Of a DNA stretch of 47,308 nucleotides, positions 1 through 8,520 are shown in pieces. A model generated the notes under the pieces. The model was not told where the DNA came from, did no database searches, and saw only the letters and a list, made by a program, of their open reading frames with translations. The translations under genes and the position numbers were made by a program. Location of the stretch: NCBI GenBank assembly GCA_013694585.1, contig JACDCB010000186.1, forward strand, positions 1 through 47,308. The letters are read 5' to 3'. This DNA comes from Candidatus Nitrosopumilus sp. (GTDB lineage Archaea; Thermoproteota; Nitrososphaeria; Nitrososphaerales; Nitrososphaeraceae). Every line of letters begins with the position of its first letter. Position 1 is the stretch's first letter.

Positions 1-1517
1 ACCTTATTTTTAACACATGATATTAGAAATGGCATCAAATTAACATCTTGTTTTTCGGCTGCTGATAACAAGGATGAAATCTGGTGTTGGATCTTAACAT
101 TATCGCGAGACTTTTTAAATTCCTTTAACCTATTTACTTGTTTTATTTCCAATTGAGGGTCAACTATAGCCAATTTTGGCTCTATGTCTTGCTGGTCGGT
201 AAACTTGTTTACCCCGACAATTGTTCTTTTATTGCTGTCGATTTCTTTCTTTAGGGAATATGCATTTTTTCTAATTTCTTCTTGGAAAAAGTTTCGTTCA
301 ATTGCCGCCAATGCCCCACCCATCTTGTCTATTCTGTCAAGGTAAGAATTGACTCCTTCTATAATTTGCTCAGTTAAATATTCTATATAATAAGAACCTG
401 CTAATGGGTCAACTGTTTTTGTAACTCCCGTTTCGTAGGCTAGAACCTGTTGCGTACGCAGGGCAATCTTAACAGACTCTTCAGTAGGTAAAGCTAACGC
501 CTCGTCTCTTGAATTTGTATGCAAAGACTGACATCCGCCCAAAACGGCAGCCAATGCTTCAGTTGTAACTCTGATAATGTTATTATCAGCTTGTTGCGCA
601 GTTAGGGATTCCCCACTAGTTTGCACATGGAATCTTAAGTGGGAAGATTTGGGATCTTTGGCATGATATCTTTCTTTGATAATCTTAGAATAGATAACCC
701 TTGCCGCCCTAAATTTAGCAACCTCCTCTAAAAATTCCATAGTACAACAAAAGAAAAAAGAAAGCCTAGGTGCAAAATTATCTATTTCCAATCCTCTATC
801 CATGCAAGTATTTATGTACTCAATAGCATCGGCAAAAGTGAAGGCTAATTCTTGGATTGCATTGGAACCTGCTTCGCGGATGTGATACCCAGAGATGCTT
901 ATTGGATAAAATTGAGGAACATCAGTTGAACAATATTGTATCATATCTCCAATAAGTCTTAATGAAGGTCTAGGTGGGTAAATGTATGTATTTCTCGAAT
1001 GATATTCTTTTAAAATGTCGTTTTGAGTGGTTCCTCTAATTTGAGAAGGCGATACACCTTGTGATTCTGCAACTGTAATGTACAATGAAAGCAGGGTTGC
1101 AGCAGTGGAATTAATTGTCATAGAGGTACTTACCTTGTCAAGTGGAATATCTTTAAAACAAGTTAGCATATCATCTATAGAACTTATCGCTACTCCTGTT
1201 CTCCCCACCTCACCCTCCGACTGAGGATTATCTGAATCTCTTCCTGTTTGAGTAGGTAAATCAAAGGCTAAAGACAATCCAGTCTGACCATGACCTAACA
1301 AGAACTTGAACCTGTTATTTGTCTCCTCCGCACTACCGAATCCACTATACTGTCGCATTGTCCAATGGCGTTCCCTGTACATAGTAGGATATATGCCCCT
1401 CAAATACGGATATGTACCTGGGTCAGATTCATTTTCCTTCCTAATATCGCTAGATGTATAATAGTTTTTTACTGAAATATTAGAATCAGTCTTGATTGAA
1501 TTTTTATCTTCGCTCAT
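1..1517 (-). CDS. mcmA1: Methylmalonyl-CoA mutase, catalytic (alpha/large) subunit, C-terminus cut by window edge
   Basis: About 505 codons are open from the ATG at 1517 down to base 3, with no stop, so the C-terminus lies outside the window. The protein carries the mutase barrel signature around residues 50-90 (RHWTMRQYSGFGSAEETN, then FDLPTQTGRDSD), the substrate-binding segment SISGYHIREAGSNAIQE and the segment DPLAGSYYIE near residue 390. It catalyses the B12-dependent interconversion of methylmalonyl-CoA and succinyl-CoA. In archaea the B12-binding domain is normally a separate small subunit, and none is visible here. The gene starts 7 bases after the stop of meaB on the same strand, so the two are probably co-transcribed. 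In autotrophic Nitrososphaerota this reaction belongs to the 3-hydroxypropionate/4-hydroxybutyrate cycle. That role here is inferred. Confidence 0.93.
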   Translation of the reverse strand, partial: MSEDKNSIKTDSNISVKNYYTSSDIRKENESDPGTYPYLRGIYPTMYRERHWTMRQYSGFGSAEETNNRFKFLLGHGQTGLSLAFDLPTQTGRDSDNPQSEGEVGRTGVAISSIDDMLTCFKDIPLDKVSTSMTINSTAATLLSLYITVAESQGVSPSQIRGTTQNDILKEYHSRNTYIYPPRPSLRLIGDMIQYCSTDVPQFYPISISGYHIREAGSNAIQELAFTFADAIEYINTCMDRGLEIDNFAPRLSFFFCCTMEFLEEVAKFRAARVIYSKIIKERYHAKDPKSSHLRFHVQTSGESLTAQQADNNIIRVTTEALAAVLGGCQSLHTNSRDEALALPTEESVKIALRTQQVLAYETGVTKTVDPLAGSYYIEYLTEQIIEGVNSYLDRIDKMGGALAAIERNFFQEEIRKNAYSLKKEIDSNKRTIVGVNKFTDQQDIEPKLAIVDPQLEIKQVNRLKEFKKSRDNVKIQHQISSLLSAAEKQDVNLMPFLISCVKNK

Positions 1518-1523
1518 ATCAGA

Positions 1524-2462
1524 TCATTTACTAGAAAATACTAATAAAGATAATTCTTCGGCTGCTGTGTAGGGATCTTTTGATTTGTCGAGCATAGAGT
1601 CGACTAACTTGTTTATCTCCATGTTTTTTGAGTTCAACACTTGCAATGACTTTTCCCTCACTTCATCTAATACCATCAATTTTAGTTCGGCTTTCAAATC
1701 TTCTCTTTCCTTTTTCTTCTTTTTTGAAATCCAATCATCTGTATTGATCAAATCTCTTAATTTTTTTGACAATTCCTCCAGTCCTTCCCCAGAATGCGCC
1801 GATACTTTAAAAATTAATGGTTTTCTAGGCAACTCTCCTATGAGATCGAGAAGTGTCAGATACAGTGTAGTAGAGCCTTCTATATCTGACTTATTCACGA
1901 TGTATACATCTCCAATCTCAGTTAATCCTGCTTTTACAGCTTGTACATTATCGCCGGTATTTGGATTGAAAATTACAACCGTTAAATTTACAACTTTTGA
2001 AATTTCGATTTCTAGTTGGCCAGCCCCCACACTCTCTACTATTATTAGATCATACCCTGCTGCATCTAAAATTCTGATTATATTTCTAAGAGATTTAGAA
2101 ATCCCACCAGAAGCCCCTCTTGAACCTAAACTTCTCATGAAAATGTCCTCATCGTCCATCGTAGTAGGCATGCGGACTCTGTCACCTAGAATAGCACCCC
2201 CTGAAATAGCACTAGTAGGATCTACTGCCAATATAGATATCTTGAAACCAAAATCCTTAAAATAAGATATCAGTTTTCCAATAAGAGTACTCTTACCTGC
2301 ACCAGCAGGACCTGTAAATCCTATTGTGACCGCTTTTCCAGTTTTTGGATATATTTTTTTTATTATTTCATGGGATAATGGATCCTCGTCATCTATCTTT
2401 GAAATGGATTGTGCAATAATTCTTTTATTTTTATTTAATATTCCTTCAACAATGTCATCCAT
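1524..2462 (-). CDS. meaB: MeaB/ArgK-type GTPase, methylmalonyl-CoA mutase chaperone
   Basis: This 312-residue G3E-family P-loop GTPase loads or protects the B12 cofactor of methylmalonyl-CoA mutase. The Walker A motif GPAGAGKS lies at about residues 51-58. It is followed by the family segments LAVDPTSAISGGAILGDRVRM and ESVGAGQLEIEI (about 155-170), and the guanine-specificity motif NKSD is present. The open frame extends 36 codons further upstream to 2570, but that stretch overlaps the end of cofE and does not resemble the family. The ATG at 2462 (MDDIVEGIL) gives the usual N-terminus. The mutase follows directly downstream, the normal partner arrangement. Confidence 0.93.
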   Translation of the reverse strand: MDDIVEGILNKNKRIIAQSISKIDDEDPLSHEIIKKIYPKTGKAVTIGFTGPAGAGKSTLIGKLISYFKDFGFKISILAVDPTSAISGGAILGDRVRMPTTMDDEDIFMRSLGSRGASGGISKSLRNIIRILDAAGYDLIIVESVGAGQLEIEISKVVNLTVVIFNPNTGDNVQAVKAGLTEIGDVYIVNKSDIEGSTTLYLTLLDLIGELPRKPLIFKVSAHSGEGLEELSKKLRDLINTDDWISKKKKKEREDLKAELKLMVLDEVREKSLQVLNSKNMEINKLVDSMLDKSKDPYTAAEELSLLVFSSK

Positions 2463-2514
2463 TATGATGAGATAAAAGAAATGTAAATAAATTATTTTGC
2501 AATCTTTGATTGAT

Positions 2515-3312
2515 TCAATCAGAGTAATGAATGATGTTGTTAGGGTTTCTAAATAAATCGTCATGTTCACTTCGCAATAACGTGTTTATGTTAATTTCGT
2601 GGTCAGCCTCTATTGACAGTGTTTCATATTTATAGCCCCTTATAATAGCTGCTGGAATCTTTAAAGTTTTACCCATTACAAGTTCAGCGGCTGCTGCTAA
2701 TTCATCCGCTATGGCAATTTCTGTTACCATTAATTTTTTTCCATATTCATCATTCATCCCCACGTAACTTTTTAGCGGAGTAATGCCGGCTATCCCGATT
2801 GCAATGTTAGTTTGACCCGTTCTAAAAGGTCTGCCAAAAGTATCGGCTATAATTATGGATACGTTTTTTCCAGAAATATCGTGAATTGATTTCCTCAGGT
2901 TTCTCGCGGAAATATCAGGATTCTCCGGTAATAAAAGAGCCTGTTGCGAATCTTCAGATACATTACTTTGATCTATTCCCGCATTAGCGCAAATAAATCC
3001 ATGTTTAGTCTCAACTATCAAATGTTTCTTTGTAATTCGTATAATTTTAGTGGCTTCACTTAAAATCAATTCAATCAATCGAGGATCTTTATCGTGTAAA
3101 TGAGCCAATCGAATCGATTTTGGAGATGGAATAATGTTTCTTAAGTCCCTCAATCTATTCTCTGATTTTGATACTATTTTTTGAGCCACCACGATTATGT
3201 CATTATCATAAATCTGTACATTGCTCAAACGTAATGATTCAAGAATAATTTTTGACAAGTCGTCGTTTGGTTCAATATTCTTATTAATCTTTATTGGGAG
3301 GATGGAAATCAA
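2515..3312 (-). CDS. cofE: Coenzyme F420-0:L-glutamate ligase (CofE)
   Basis: The 265-residue protein matches CofE over its full length. This GTP-dependent ligase adds gamma-linked glutamates to F420-0. Visible signatures are IVVAQKIVSKSENR (residues about 40-53), KHGFICANAGIDQSN (about 103-117), the loop ADTFGRPFRTGQTN (about 155-168) and the helix ADELAAAAELVMGK. F420 is a deazaflavin cofactor. A likely user in this window is the luciferase-like oxidoreductase at 16917-17996. The gene lies 52 bases upstream of meaB on the same strand and 27 bases downstream of the SerB-like gene, so it may belong to one long minus-strand operon. Confidence 0.94.
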   Translation of the reverse strand: MISILPIKINKNIEPNDDLSKIILESLRLSNVQIYDNDIIVVAQKIVSKSENRLRDLRNIIPSPKSIRLAHLHDKDPRLIELILSEATKIIRITKKHLIVETKHGFICANAGIDQSNVSEDSQQALLLPENPDISARNLRKSIHDISGKNVSIIIADTFGRPFRTGQTNIAIGIAGITPLKSYVGMNDEYGKKLMVTEIAIADELAAAAELVMGKTLKIPAAIIRGYKYETLSIEADHEININTLLRSEHDDLFRNPNNIIHYSD

Positions 3313-3339
3313 AAAAAAGAACCACGTATTCTTTTCTCT

Positions 3340-3996
3340 TTATGAATTAATCTTTATTTTAAATTTCTCTTTTATTATGGGGATCAACAAAGACAAATCC
3401 TTCTTATCAATAACTATATTTGCTTTGTCACGAATTACGTCCACTGCACAAAATCCCACCGTAAAAGAAGACAAATCAAACAACTTCAAATCGTTAGCAC
3501 CATCCACCACTACTACGATTTCGTCCTTCGAAAAACTATTCTCTTCTACATACGATCTTACTGATGCAGATTTGTCCGAAGTAACTCTTATGGTTACGTC
3601 TACAAGTTTGTTGTCTTTAAAGATTAGGTCATTAGAAAATATTTTATCGATATTTAATTCTGAATATAGTCTATCCGTTATAAGGGTAAACCCTCCGGAA
3701 ACGGCCACTAGCTTCCAACCCAGACCTTTTAAAAATGAACATAATTCTCTTGCTCCGGGCATAATCTCCAAATTCTGGGCTATCTTGGAGGCTTGATCAT
3801 AATCTACGCCTCTTAATGCATGGACCCTTTCTCTTAATCCCTCTTCCCAATTAATTTCGCCACGGATACCTTTGTTAGTTATATCCCAAATTTCCTTTTC
3901 CTTTTCTGGACCAAACAAATTTGCCAAAACTGGTAGATATTCTGCGTTCAGAAGTACACCTTCTACGTCAAATATAACAAGCATAACACAAATCAT
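3340..3996 (-). CDS. serB: SerB-like HAD-family phosphatase
   Basis: A 218-residue haloacid dehalogenase-fold phosphatase related to phosphoserine phosphatase. Motif I reads FDVEGVLLN, so the usual second Asp of DxD is Glu, a variant seen in some archaeal SerB-like proteins. Motif II is VAVSGGF, and motif III/IV reads VVDGANDLKLF, close to the SerB GDGANDL. The start may be the ATG at 3996 or the one at 3984 (MLVIFDVEG). Serine synthesis from phosphoserine is the natural guess. However, the O-phosphoserine-type cysteine synthase encoded divergently at 4525 uses the same substrate, so the branch point Ser/Cys may lie here. Substrate is inferred. Confidence 0.8.
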   Translation of the reverse strand: MICVMLVIFDVEGVLLNAEYLPVLANLFGPEKEKEIWDITNKGIRGEINWEEGLRERVHALRGVDYDQASKIAQNLEIMPGARELCSFLKGLGWKLVAVSGGFTLITDRLYSELNIDKIFSNDLIFKDNKLVDVTIRVTSDKSASVRSYVEENSFSKDEIVVVVDGANDLKLFDLSSFTVGFCAVDVIRDKANIVIDKKDLSLLIPIIKEKFKIKINS

Positions 3997-4233
3997 TCTC
4001 CTTGTCCATACATAATATTAAGATATTGAAAGGAATAGTCTATTTATTTCGATCCTTCGTATCATGACTTTATAAGCGCAATTAATTTTTATGTGAGTAT
4101 AGTCAATTAATAGGACTGAAATACCCATTACAATCATCATCAAAAATAACCTTTCAAGTTCAGCAAAATTAAGATTAATAGGTCGATAAGAAACTGAAAT
4201 TAATAAATAATTCCTAGTATATTCTGCAAAAAC

Positions 4234-4243
4234 ATTTAATTAA
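4234..4243 (+). promoter_or_regulatory. Possible TATA box for the TusA-like/cysM unit
   Basis: An AT-rich TTTAATTAAG-type element lies about 26 bases before the ATG at 4266. That is the spacing expected for a leaderless archaeal transcript. The 269-base gap before the gene is otherwise without features I recognise. Confidence 0.3.
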
Positions 4244-4265
4244 GTATAAATGCTTTTATTTAAAT

Positions 4266-4523
4266 ATGTCTTCCAATCCTGACGATAACATAAAGTCCAG
4301 TATGAAAACAATTGATGTAAGGGGCCTTTATTGTCCTGAACCAGTTTTTAGAACTAAAATTGAAATTGAACGTATGACCAAAGGTGATTTGTTAAAAGTA
4401 GTTTCTGACGATCCAGATTCTGAGGAAGACATTTCTAGATGGGTAAACAGAAACGGGCATGAATTGTTATCGTTAAACAAATCAAATAATGATTTAGAAT
4501 TTACAATCAAAAAGGCGAAGTAG
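4266..4523 (+). CDS. TusA/SirA-family sulfur carrier protein
   Basis: An 85-residue protein with the TusA signature DVRGLYCPEPVFRTKIEIE at residues 17-35. It includes the CPxP motif whose Cys (residue 23) carries persulfide sulfur in the family. The second half (GDLLKVVSDDPDSEEDISRW) matches the alpha-beta fold of TusA. It ends one base before the ATG of the cysteine synthase at 4525, so the two are almost certainly co-translated. That proximity suggests, but does not prove, that this carrier supplies sulfur to the synthase. A general role in tRNA thiolation or cofactor sulfur transfer is the alternative. Confidence 0.9.
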   Translation: MSSNPDDNIKSSMKTIDVRGLYCPEPVFRTKIEIERMTKGDLLKVVSDDPDSEEDISRWVNRNGHELLSLNKSNNDLEFTIKKAK

Positions 4524-4524
4524 G

Positions 4525-5541
4525 ATGACGACTTCTACCACTTATCCAGTAACTGATAATATAACTGAAAGAATCGGAAATACACCATTGGTAGAATTGA
4601 AAAACTTTTCCACCGATAATGTAAAGATGTATGCAAAACTTGAATGGTATAATCCCTTTGGATCAGTAAAAGACAGGGCAGCATATTGGATGATAAAAAA
4701 TGCAGAGGAAAAAAAAATTCTTAAAAAAGATAAAAGCATCATTATTGAACCTACATCAGGAAACACCGGCATTGCACTAGCAGGAATCGCATCATATTTA
4801 GGGTATAAAGTTGAGATTGTAATTCCTGAAAAGGTGAGTAAAGAAACCAAGGAGATTCTTAGAAAATTAGGAGCTACTTTACATGAGACTTCTGATGATT
4901 TGTGCCCACGAGTAGGTGCCGGTACGGATCAGAGCATTGCCCTTGCTCATGCAATTTCGAAACCTAGACCAGATGTTTATTATATGCCAAATCAGTATGA
5001 AAATGATGCTAATTATCTCGCTCATTTTCAAAGTACTGGGCCCGAAATATGGGAACAGACCAATGGTAAGATAACTCATTTTTTCACTGGTGCGGGAACT
5101 GGGGGTACTATTACGGGAACCGGAAAATTCTTAAAAGAAAAGAAGAATGAAATCCAAGTAGTTGCTATTCAAGCACAGAGAAATCATCTGCTCCAAGGGT
5201 TAAGAAACTTTGAAGAGTCCGCTAAGCCTGAGCTTTTCTTGAGGCGAGAAGAAGTGGTGGATGATTGGTATACAGCAACAAACGACAAATCATTTCAAAT
5301 GGTAAAACAAATTGCGTTGAATGAAAATATGTTGGTGGGCCCCTCTTCTGGCTCTGTTTTGGCTAGCATGGTAGAACGAGCTCAGAAGAATACTGATAAA
5401 GACCAAGTATTTGTGGGTATATTCGCTGATGATGGTCGCAAGTTCAAAAGCTTGTACAATGAACAGTCAGTATTTACAGACGATGAATATGAAAATTATT
5501 TGAAAAACAATAATTTTTTGCCAAAACTAGCATATCAATGA
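4525..5541 (+). CDS. cysM: Cysteine synthase, O-phosphoserine type (CysM-like)
   Basis: This 338-residue PLP enzyme of the cysteine synthase family forms L-cysteine from an activated serine and sulfide or carrier-bound sulfur. Lys49 in NPFGSVKDRAA is the PLP Schiff-base lysine. PTSGNTG (77-82) binds the substrate carboxylate and GTGGTITG (191-198) the phosphate of PLP. Residues 225-231 read GLRNFEE, aligning with the ALRNMDE segment of Mycobacterium CysM, whose Arg recognises the phosphate of O-phosphoserine. I therefore favour O-phosphoserine over O-acetylserine as substrate. The gene directly follows the TusA-like carrier and faces a divergent SerB-like phosphatase. Confidence 0.9.
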   Translation: MTTSTTYPVTDNITERIGNTPLVELKNFSTDNVKMYAKLEWYNPFGSVKDRAAYWMIKNAEEKKILKKDKSIIIEPTSGNTGIALAGIASYLGYKVEIVIPEKVSKETKEILRKLGATLHETSDDLCPRVGAGTDQSIALAHAISKPRPDVYYMPNQYENDANYLAHFQSTGPEIWEQTNGKITHFFTGAGTGGTITGTGKFLKEKKNEIQVVAIQAQRNHLLQGLRNFEESAKPELFLRREEVVDDWYTATNDKSFQMVKQIALNENMLVGPSSGSVLASMVERAQKNTDKDQVFVGIFADDGRKFKSLYNEQSVFTDDEYENYLKNNNFLPKLAYQ

Positions 5542-5612
5542 CAACATACTAGATAATTTCTAATTAACTTTTACCTACCTATTTTAATATAAAATTAAAA
5601 AAGAACGATTTT
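5542..5612. terminator. T-rich convergent gap, probable shared terminator region
   Basis: The 71 bases between the convergent cysM and trxB genes contain T runs on both strands (CTTTT on plus; AAAAAAG and ATTTTTTATTT read on minus). Archaeal RNA polymerase terminates on such runs. There is no strong hairpin. Confidence 0.35.
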
Positions 5613-6632
5613 TTATTTACCTTTTGTTTCAACCAACCATTTTTCAATGTCTAAAGCAGCCATGCAGCCAAATCCGGCCGCAGTAATCGCTTGTCTATAT
5701 CTAAAATCATGAACGTCCCCTGCTGCGAAAACACCGTCGATATTTGTCCTAGTACCATTCTGCACTATTACGTATCCCTTTTCATCCAGGTCCACTTGCC
5801 CTTTAAAGATCGCTGTATTTGGTTCATGACCTATTGCCACAAAAACCCCACCGGCCTCTAGATTTTTTTCTTCAGCCGTATTCATGTTCTTAACGACCAC
5901 GGAGGAGACTTTCTTGTCTCCTTTGACATTTACAATGGATGAATTCCAAATGAATTCGATCTTTGGATTTTCAAAGGCACGTTCTTGTAGAATTTTGCTC
6001 GCACGTAGGTTATCCCGTCTATGAATAAGTTTAACTGTTTTACCAAATTTGGTCAAAAAGGTTGCTTCTTCCAAAGCGGTATCTCCGCCGCCCACAACCA
6101 CTATATCTTGATTCTTAAAAAATGGCCCATCACAAGTTGCACAATAAGATAGTCCTTTTCCAGAAAATTCTTGTTCGCTTTTAATTCCCAATTTCCTAGG
6201 GGAAGCACCTGTACTAATTAATACTGAATCAGAAGTGTAGGTTGATGAGCCAGTAAAAATTTTAAACGGTGTAGATCCAAAATCCACGCTTGTGACTTCG
6301 TCGATGAGCATGGTAGTTCCAAATCTCTCTGATTGTTGTTGCATATACATCATCAACTCAGGTCCATTTATACCATTTGGGAATCCCGGATAATTTTCAA
6401 CTTCGGTAGTGGTCATCAATTGCCCCCCAGGTAAACTCCCTGAGATTACTATGGTCTTTAATTTTGCTCTTGAAGTATAGATGGATGCCGTGTATCCGGC
6501 TGGTCCAGAACCGATAATTGCAACATCAAAGTGATTTTCTTCTGCGTTACTTGGGGTATGATTTTCTTTTTCTTTTTCTTTTTCTTTTTCTTTTTCTTTT
6601 TCAATATCAAATCCGTCCACAGATAGCGTCAT
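5613..6632 (-). CDS. trxB: Thioredoxin reductase with a Lys-Glu repeat N-terminal extension
   Basis: A 339-residue low-molecular-weight thioredoxin reductase. The FAD dinucleotide-binding motif GSGPAG is at residues 41-46, the redox-active CATC at 164-167, the NAD(P)H-binding motif VVVGGGDTALEEA at about 173-185, and the C-terminal FAD motif GVFAAGDV near 300. It reduces thioredoxin with NADPH. The first 33 residues are a non-family extension made largely of alternating Glu-Lys, encoded by a hexanucleotide repeat. Such a low-complexity leader is unusual. A downstream start cannot be excluded, but no Met occurs between residue 1 and the FAD motif. Confidence 0.94.
   Translation of the reverse strand: MTLSVDGFDIEKEKEKEKEKEKENHTPSNAEENHFDVAIIGSGPAGYTASIYTSRAKLKTIVISGSLPGGQLMTTTEVENYPGFPNGINGPELMMYMQQQSERFGTTMLIDEVTSVDFGSTPFKIFTGSSTYTSDSVLISTGASPRKLGIKSEQEFSGKGLSYCATCDGPFFKNQDIVVVGGGDTALEEATFLTKFGKTVKLIHRRDNLRASKILQERAFENPKIEFIWNSSIVNVKGDKKVSSVVVKNMNTAEEKNLEAGGVFVAIGHEPNTAIFKGQVDLDEKGYVIVQNGTRTNIDGVFAAGDVHDFRYRQAITAAGFGCMAALDIEKWLVETKGK
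6562..6602 (-). repeat. Hexanucleotide microsatellite (TTTTTC) in trxB
   Basis: One partial unit plus six exact TTTTTC units lie inside the 5' end of trxB. Read on the minus strand they encode alternating Glu and Lys. The unit is six bases, so gain or loss of units changes the protein length by two residues without breaking the frame. Confidence 0.95.
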
Positions 6633-6772
6633 AACTAATAAACCTGGAATTTCATTTATTAATGTATTAGGCCCGATTTCATAACCATTTCAATTTTTTC
6701 CCACTTAACATAATTATTTCTAATACAAATTTTATTATATTCTCCAATAATAATCATAAAAGGATAATTCTA

Positions 6773-7789
6773 ATGAGAATAATAGTATGTGGAATGGGGG
6801 TTGTAGGCCAAAGTTTTTTAAGATTACTGATTTCTAATTCGAACTTGTTATATAAGAATTACGGTATAAAACCAAGGGTTGTGGCATGTATAGACAGTAA
6901 GGGGATTGCATATTCTCAAACTGGCTTAGATTTGGAGAGAGTCTTAAGAGTTAAGGAAAAATATGGGGAAGTCAGCAAGTATTCTGAAACAATATTTAAA
7001 GCTGATAATCATATTGAAAATATTGACGCTGAAGTCTTGTTAGAACTTACTCCTACCAACCTGACTACGGCTGAACCAGGGTTGTCTCACGTAATTTCAG
7101 GATTGAGAACTAAAAAGAATGTTATTACTGTAAATAAGGGACCATTAGCGTTATCCTTTTCCTCCTTAGTAGAACTATCTGAATATAATAACGTTATGTT
7201 GAGGTTTAGTGGAACAGTAGGGGGAGGCACACCCGTGTTGGATTTTGCAAAGCATTGTCTAAAAGGAGATAGAATTACATCCTTTACAGGGATTTTGAAT
7301 GGGACAACAAATTATATCTTAACTAAAATGGCTGATGGATTACTTTTTAGGGAAGCACTTCAAGATGCTAAGGAGAAAGGATATGCTGAAGCTAACCCTT
7401 CTTTGGATATTGATGGTGATGATGCGGCAGCGAAGCTAGTTATAATGGCTAACTGGATAATGGGATACAAAGTAACATTAAAAGACGTAGACAAAACAGG
7501 AATTACTGATATAGATCAAGAGGAAATAGTTAAGGCAGCAATGGACAGGAAATCATTAAAATTAATTGCCAATTGCGACAAAGAGAACCTTTTCGTTAGG
7601 CCCATTCCAATATCGAAAGATGATCCAATATGTGTTAATGGGACTTTAAATGCTGTTACTTTTCAGTCTGAACATTCTGGTGCGCAAACGATAATAGGAA
7701 AAGGAGCTGGTGGTATGGAAACTGCTAGTTCTGTTTTAAGGGATCTCATCGAAATTAAGGAAAACTTCACCAACTATCAATTAAATTAA
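6773..7789 (+). CDS. hom: Homoserine dehydrogenase
   Basis: A 338-residue enzyme that reduces aspartate semialdehyde to homoserine with NAD(P)H, on the path to threonine and methionine. The N-terminal nucleotide-binding motif is GMGVVG (7-12). The catalytic domain shows VNKGPLA (Lys about 118), FSGTVGGGTPV, the signature ILNGTTNYILTKM (about 170-182) and YAEANPSLDIDGDDAAAKL (about 202-220), which holds the catalytic Asp and Lys. There is no C-terminal ACT domain. Threonine synthase, two steps further on, is at 43676-45022. The gene follows a 140-base gap divergent from trxB. Confidence 0.95.
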   Translation: MRIIVCGMGVVGQSFLRLLISNSNLLYKNYGIKPRVVACIDSKGIAYSQTGLDLERVLRVKEKYGEVSKYSETIFKADNHIENIDAEVLLELTPTNLTTAEPGLSHVISGLRTKKNVITVNKGPLALSFSSLVELSEYNNVMLRFSGTVGGGTPVLDFAKHCLKGDRITSFTGILNGTTNYILTKMADGLLFREALQDAKEKGYAEANPSLDIDGDDAAAKLVIMANWIMGYKVTLKDVDKTGITDIDQEEIVKAAMDRKSLKLIANCDKENLFVRPIPISKDDPICVNGTLNAVTFQSEHSGAQTIIGKGAGGMETASSVLRDLIEIKENFTNYQLN

Positions 7790-7869
7790 AGTTTTGAACG
7801 AGCTGATTCATTCCTCAGATTGTTTATAATAAAGAATTATATGAACATACAATCTTTTGTAACCAATAA

Positions 7870-8520
7870 ATGTATAGCGGTGAGCTAGAGGTCCAAGCAA
7901 AGAGGAAAACAATAGCAATACTACAAGAAGAGACAAATAAGATTTTGAATTTATCAAGAGAATTAGCAATCATGACGGATGCTATTCTCCATGATAACAA
8001 AGTCGGAATTAGAAAATCCTCTCAAAAGATGAGCATCATTGAAAACGATATAATGAAATTGAGAAAACAAATTACTAGAGAAGTAATAGCAATTGGAAGT
8101 TTAATGACATATAGAGAAGACCTTTTGAGAACGGCATATTTTATTGATGAAATTTCTGGTTATATTGGTGGGATCTCATTTAGATTGTCAAACATCGAAC
8201 CGAAAGTCATTACACTAAATTTTGAAATAGAGTTGAAAGGCATGGTCGACATGATAATAGATGTTATATTCAAAATTAATGAGATGTCAAGAACTCTTAC
8301 AATCAAACCGGAAAACACGATTGAATTAGCAAGCGAGGTCCAAAGGATAGAGATGGAAGTAGATAAAAAGTACAGAGAATTGACAATTAAAGTGCTAGAT
8401 CAAATAACTTCCCAAAAGGATTTGATCCTGTTCAAGGATACTATAGCAGGTATCGAAGGAACGGTCGACAAATGTCAACAGGCTTCTAATTCTTTTACAA
8501 TACTAGCTTTAAGCATTTGA
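7870..8520 (+). CDS. PhoU-like (DUF47-type) helical protein
   Basis: A 216-residue, almost entirely helical protein without membrane segments. Its spacing of hydrophobic residues and the segment IRKSSQKMSIIENDIMKLRKQI resemble DUF47/PhoU-like proteins. In bacteria and archaea these are often linked to phosphate transport or regulation. No phosphate transporter lies nearby. The stop overlaps the TTG start of the tRNA endonuclease gene by four bases, so the two are translationally coupled. Family assignment is by pattern only. Confidence 0.6.
   Translation: MYSGELEVQAKRKTIAILQEETNKILNLSRELAIMTDAILHDNKVGIRKSSQKMSIIENDIMKLRKQITREVIAIGSLMTYREDLLRTAYFIDEISGYIGGISFRLSNIEPKVITLNFEIELKGMVDMIIDVIFKINEMSRTLTIKPENTIELASEVQRIEMEVDKKYRELTIKVLDQITSQKDLILFKDTIAGIEGTVDKCQQASNSFTILALSI

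Noticed and set aside
1585-2265. 226-codon open frame antisense to meaB
   Set aside because: A shadow of a strongly conserved gene. The Ser/Phe-rich translation has no domain.
3221-3796. 191-codon open frame antisense to cofE and the serB-like gene
   Set aside because: It overlaps two well-supported genes and its translation is Ser/Thr-rich without any motif.
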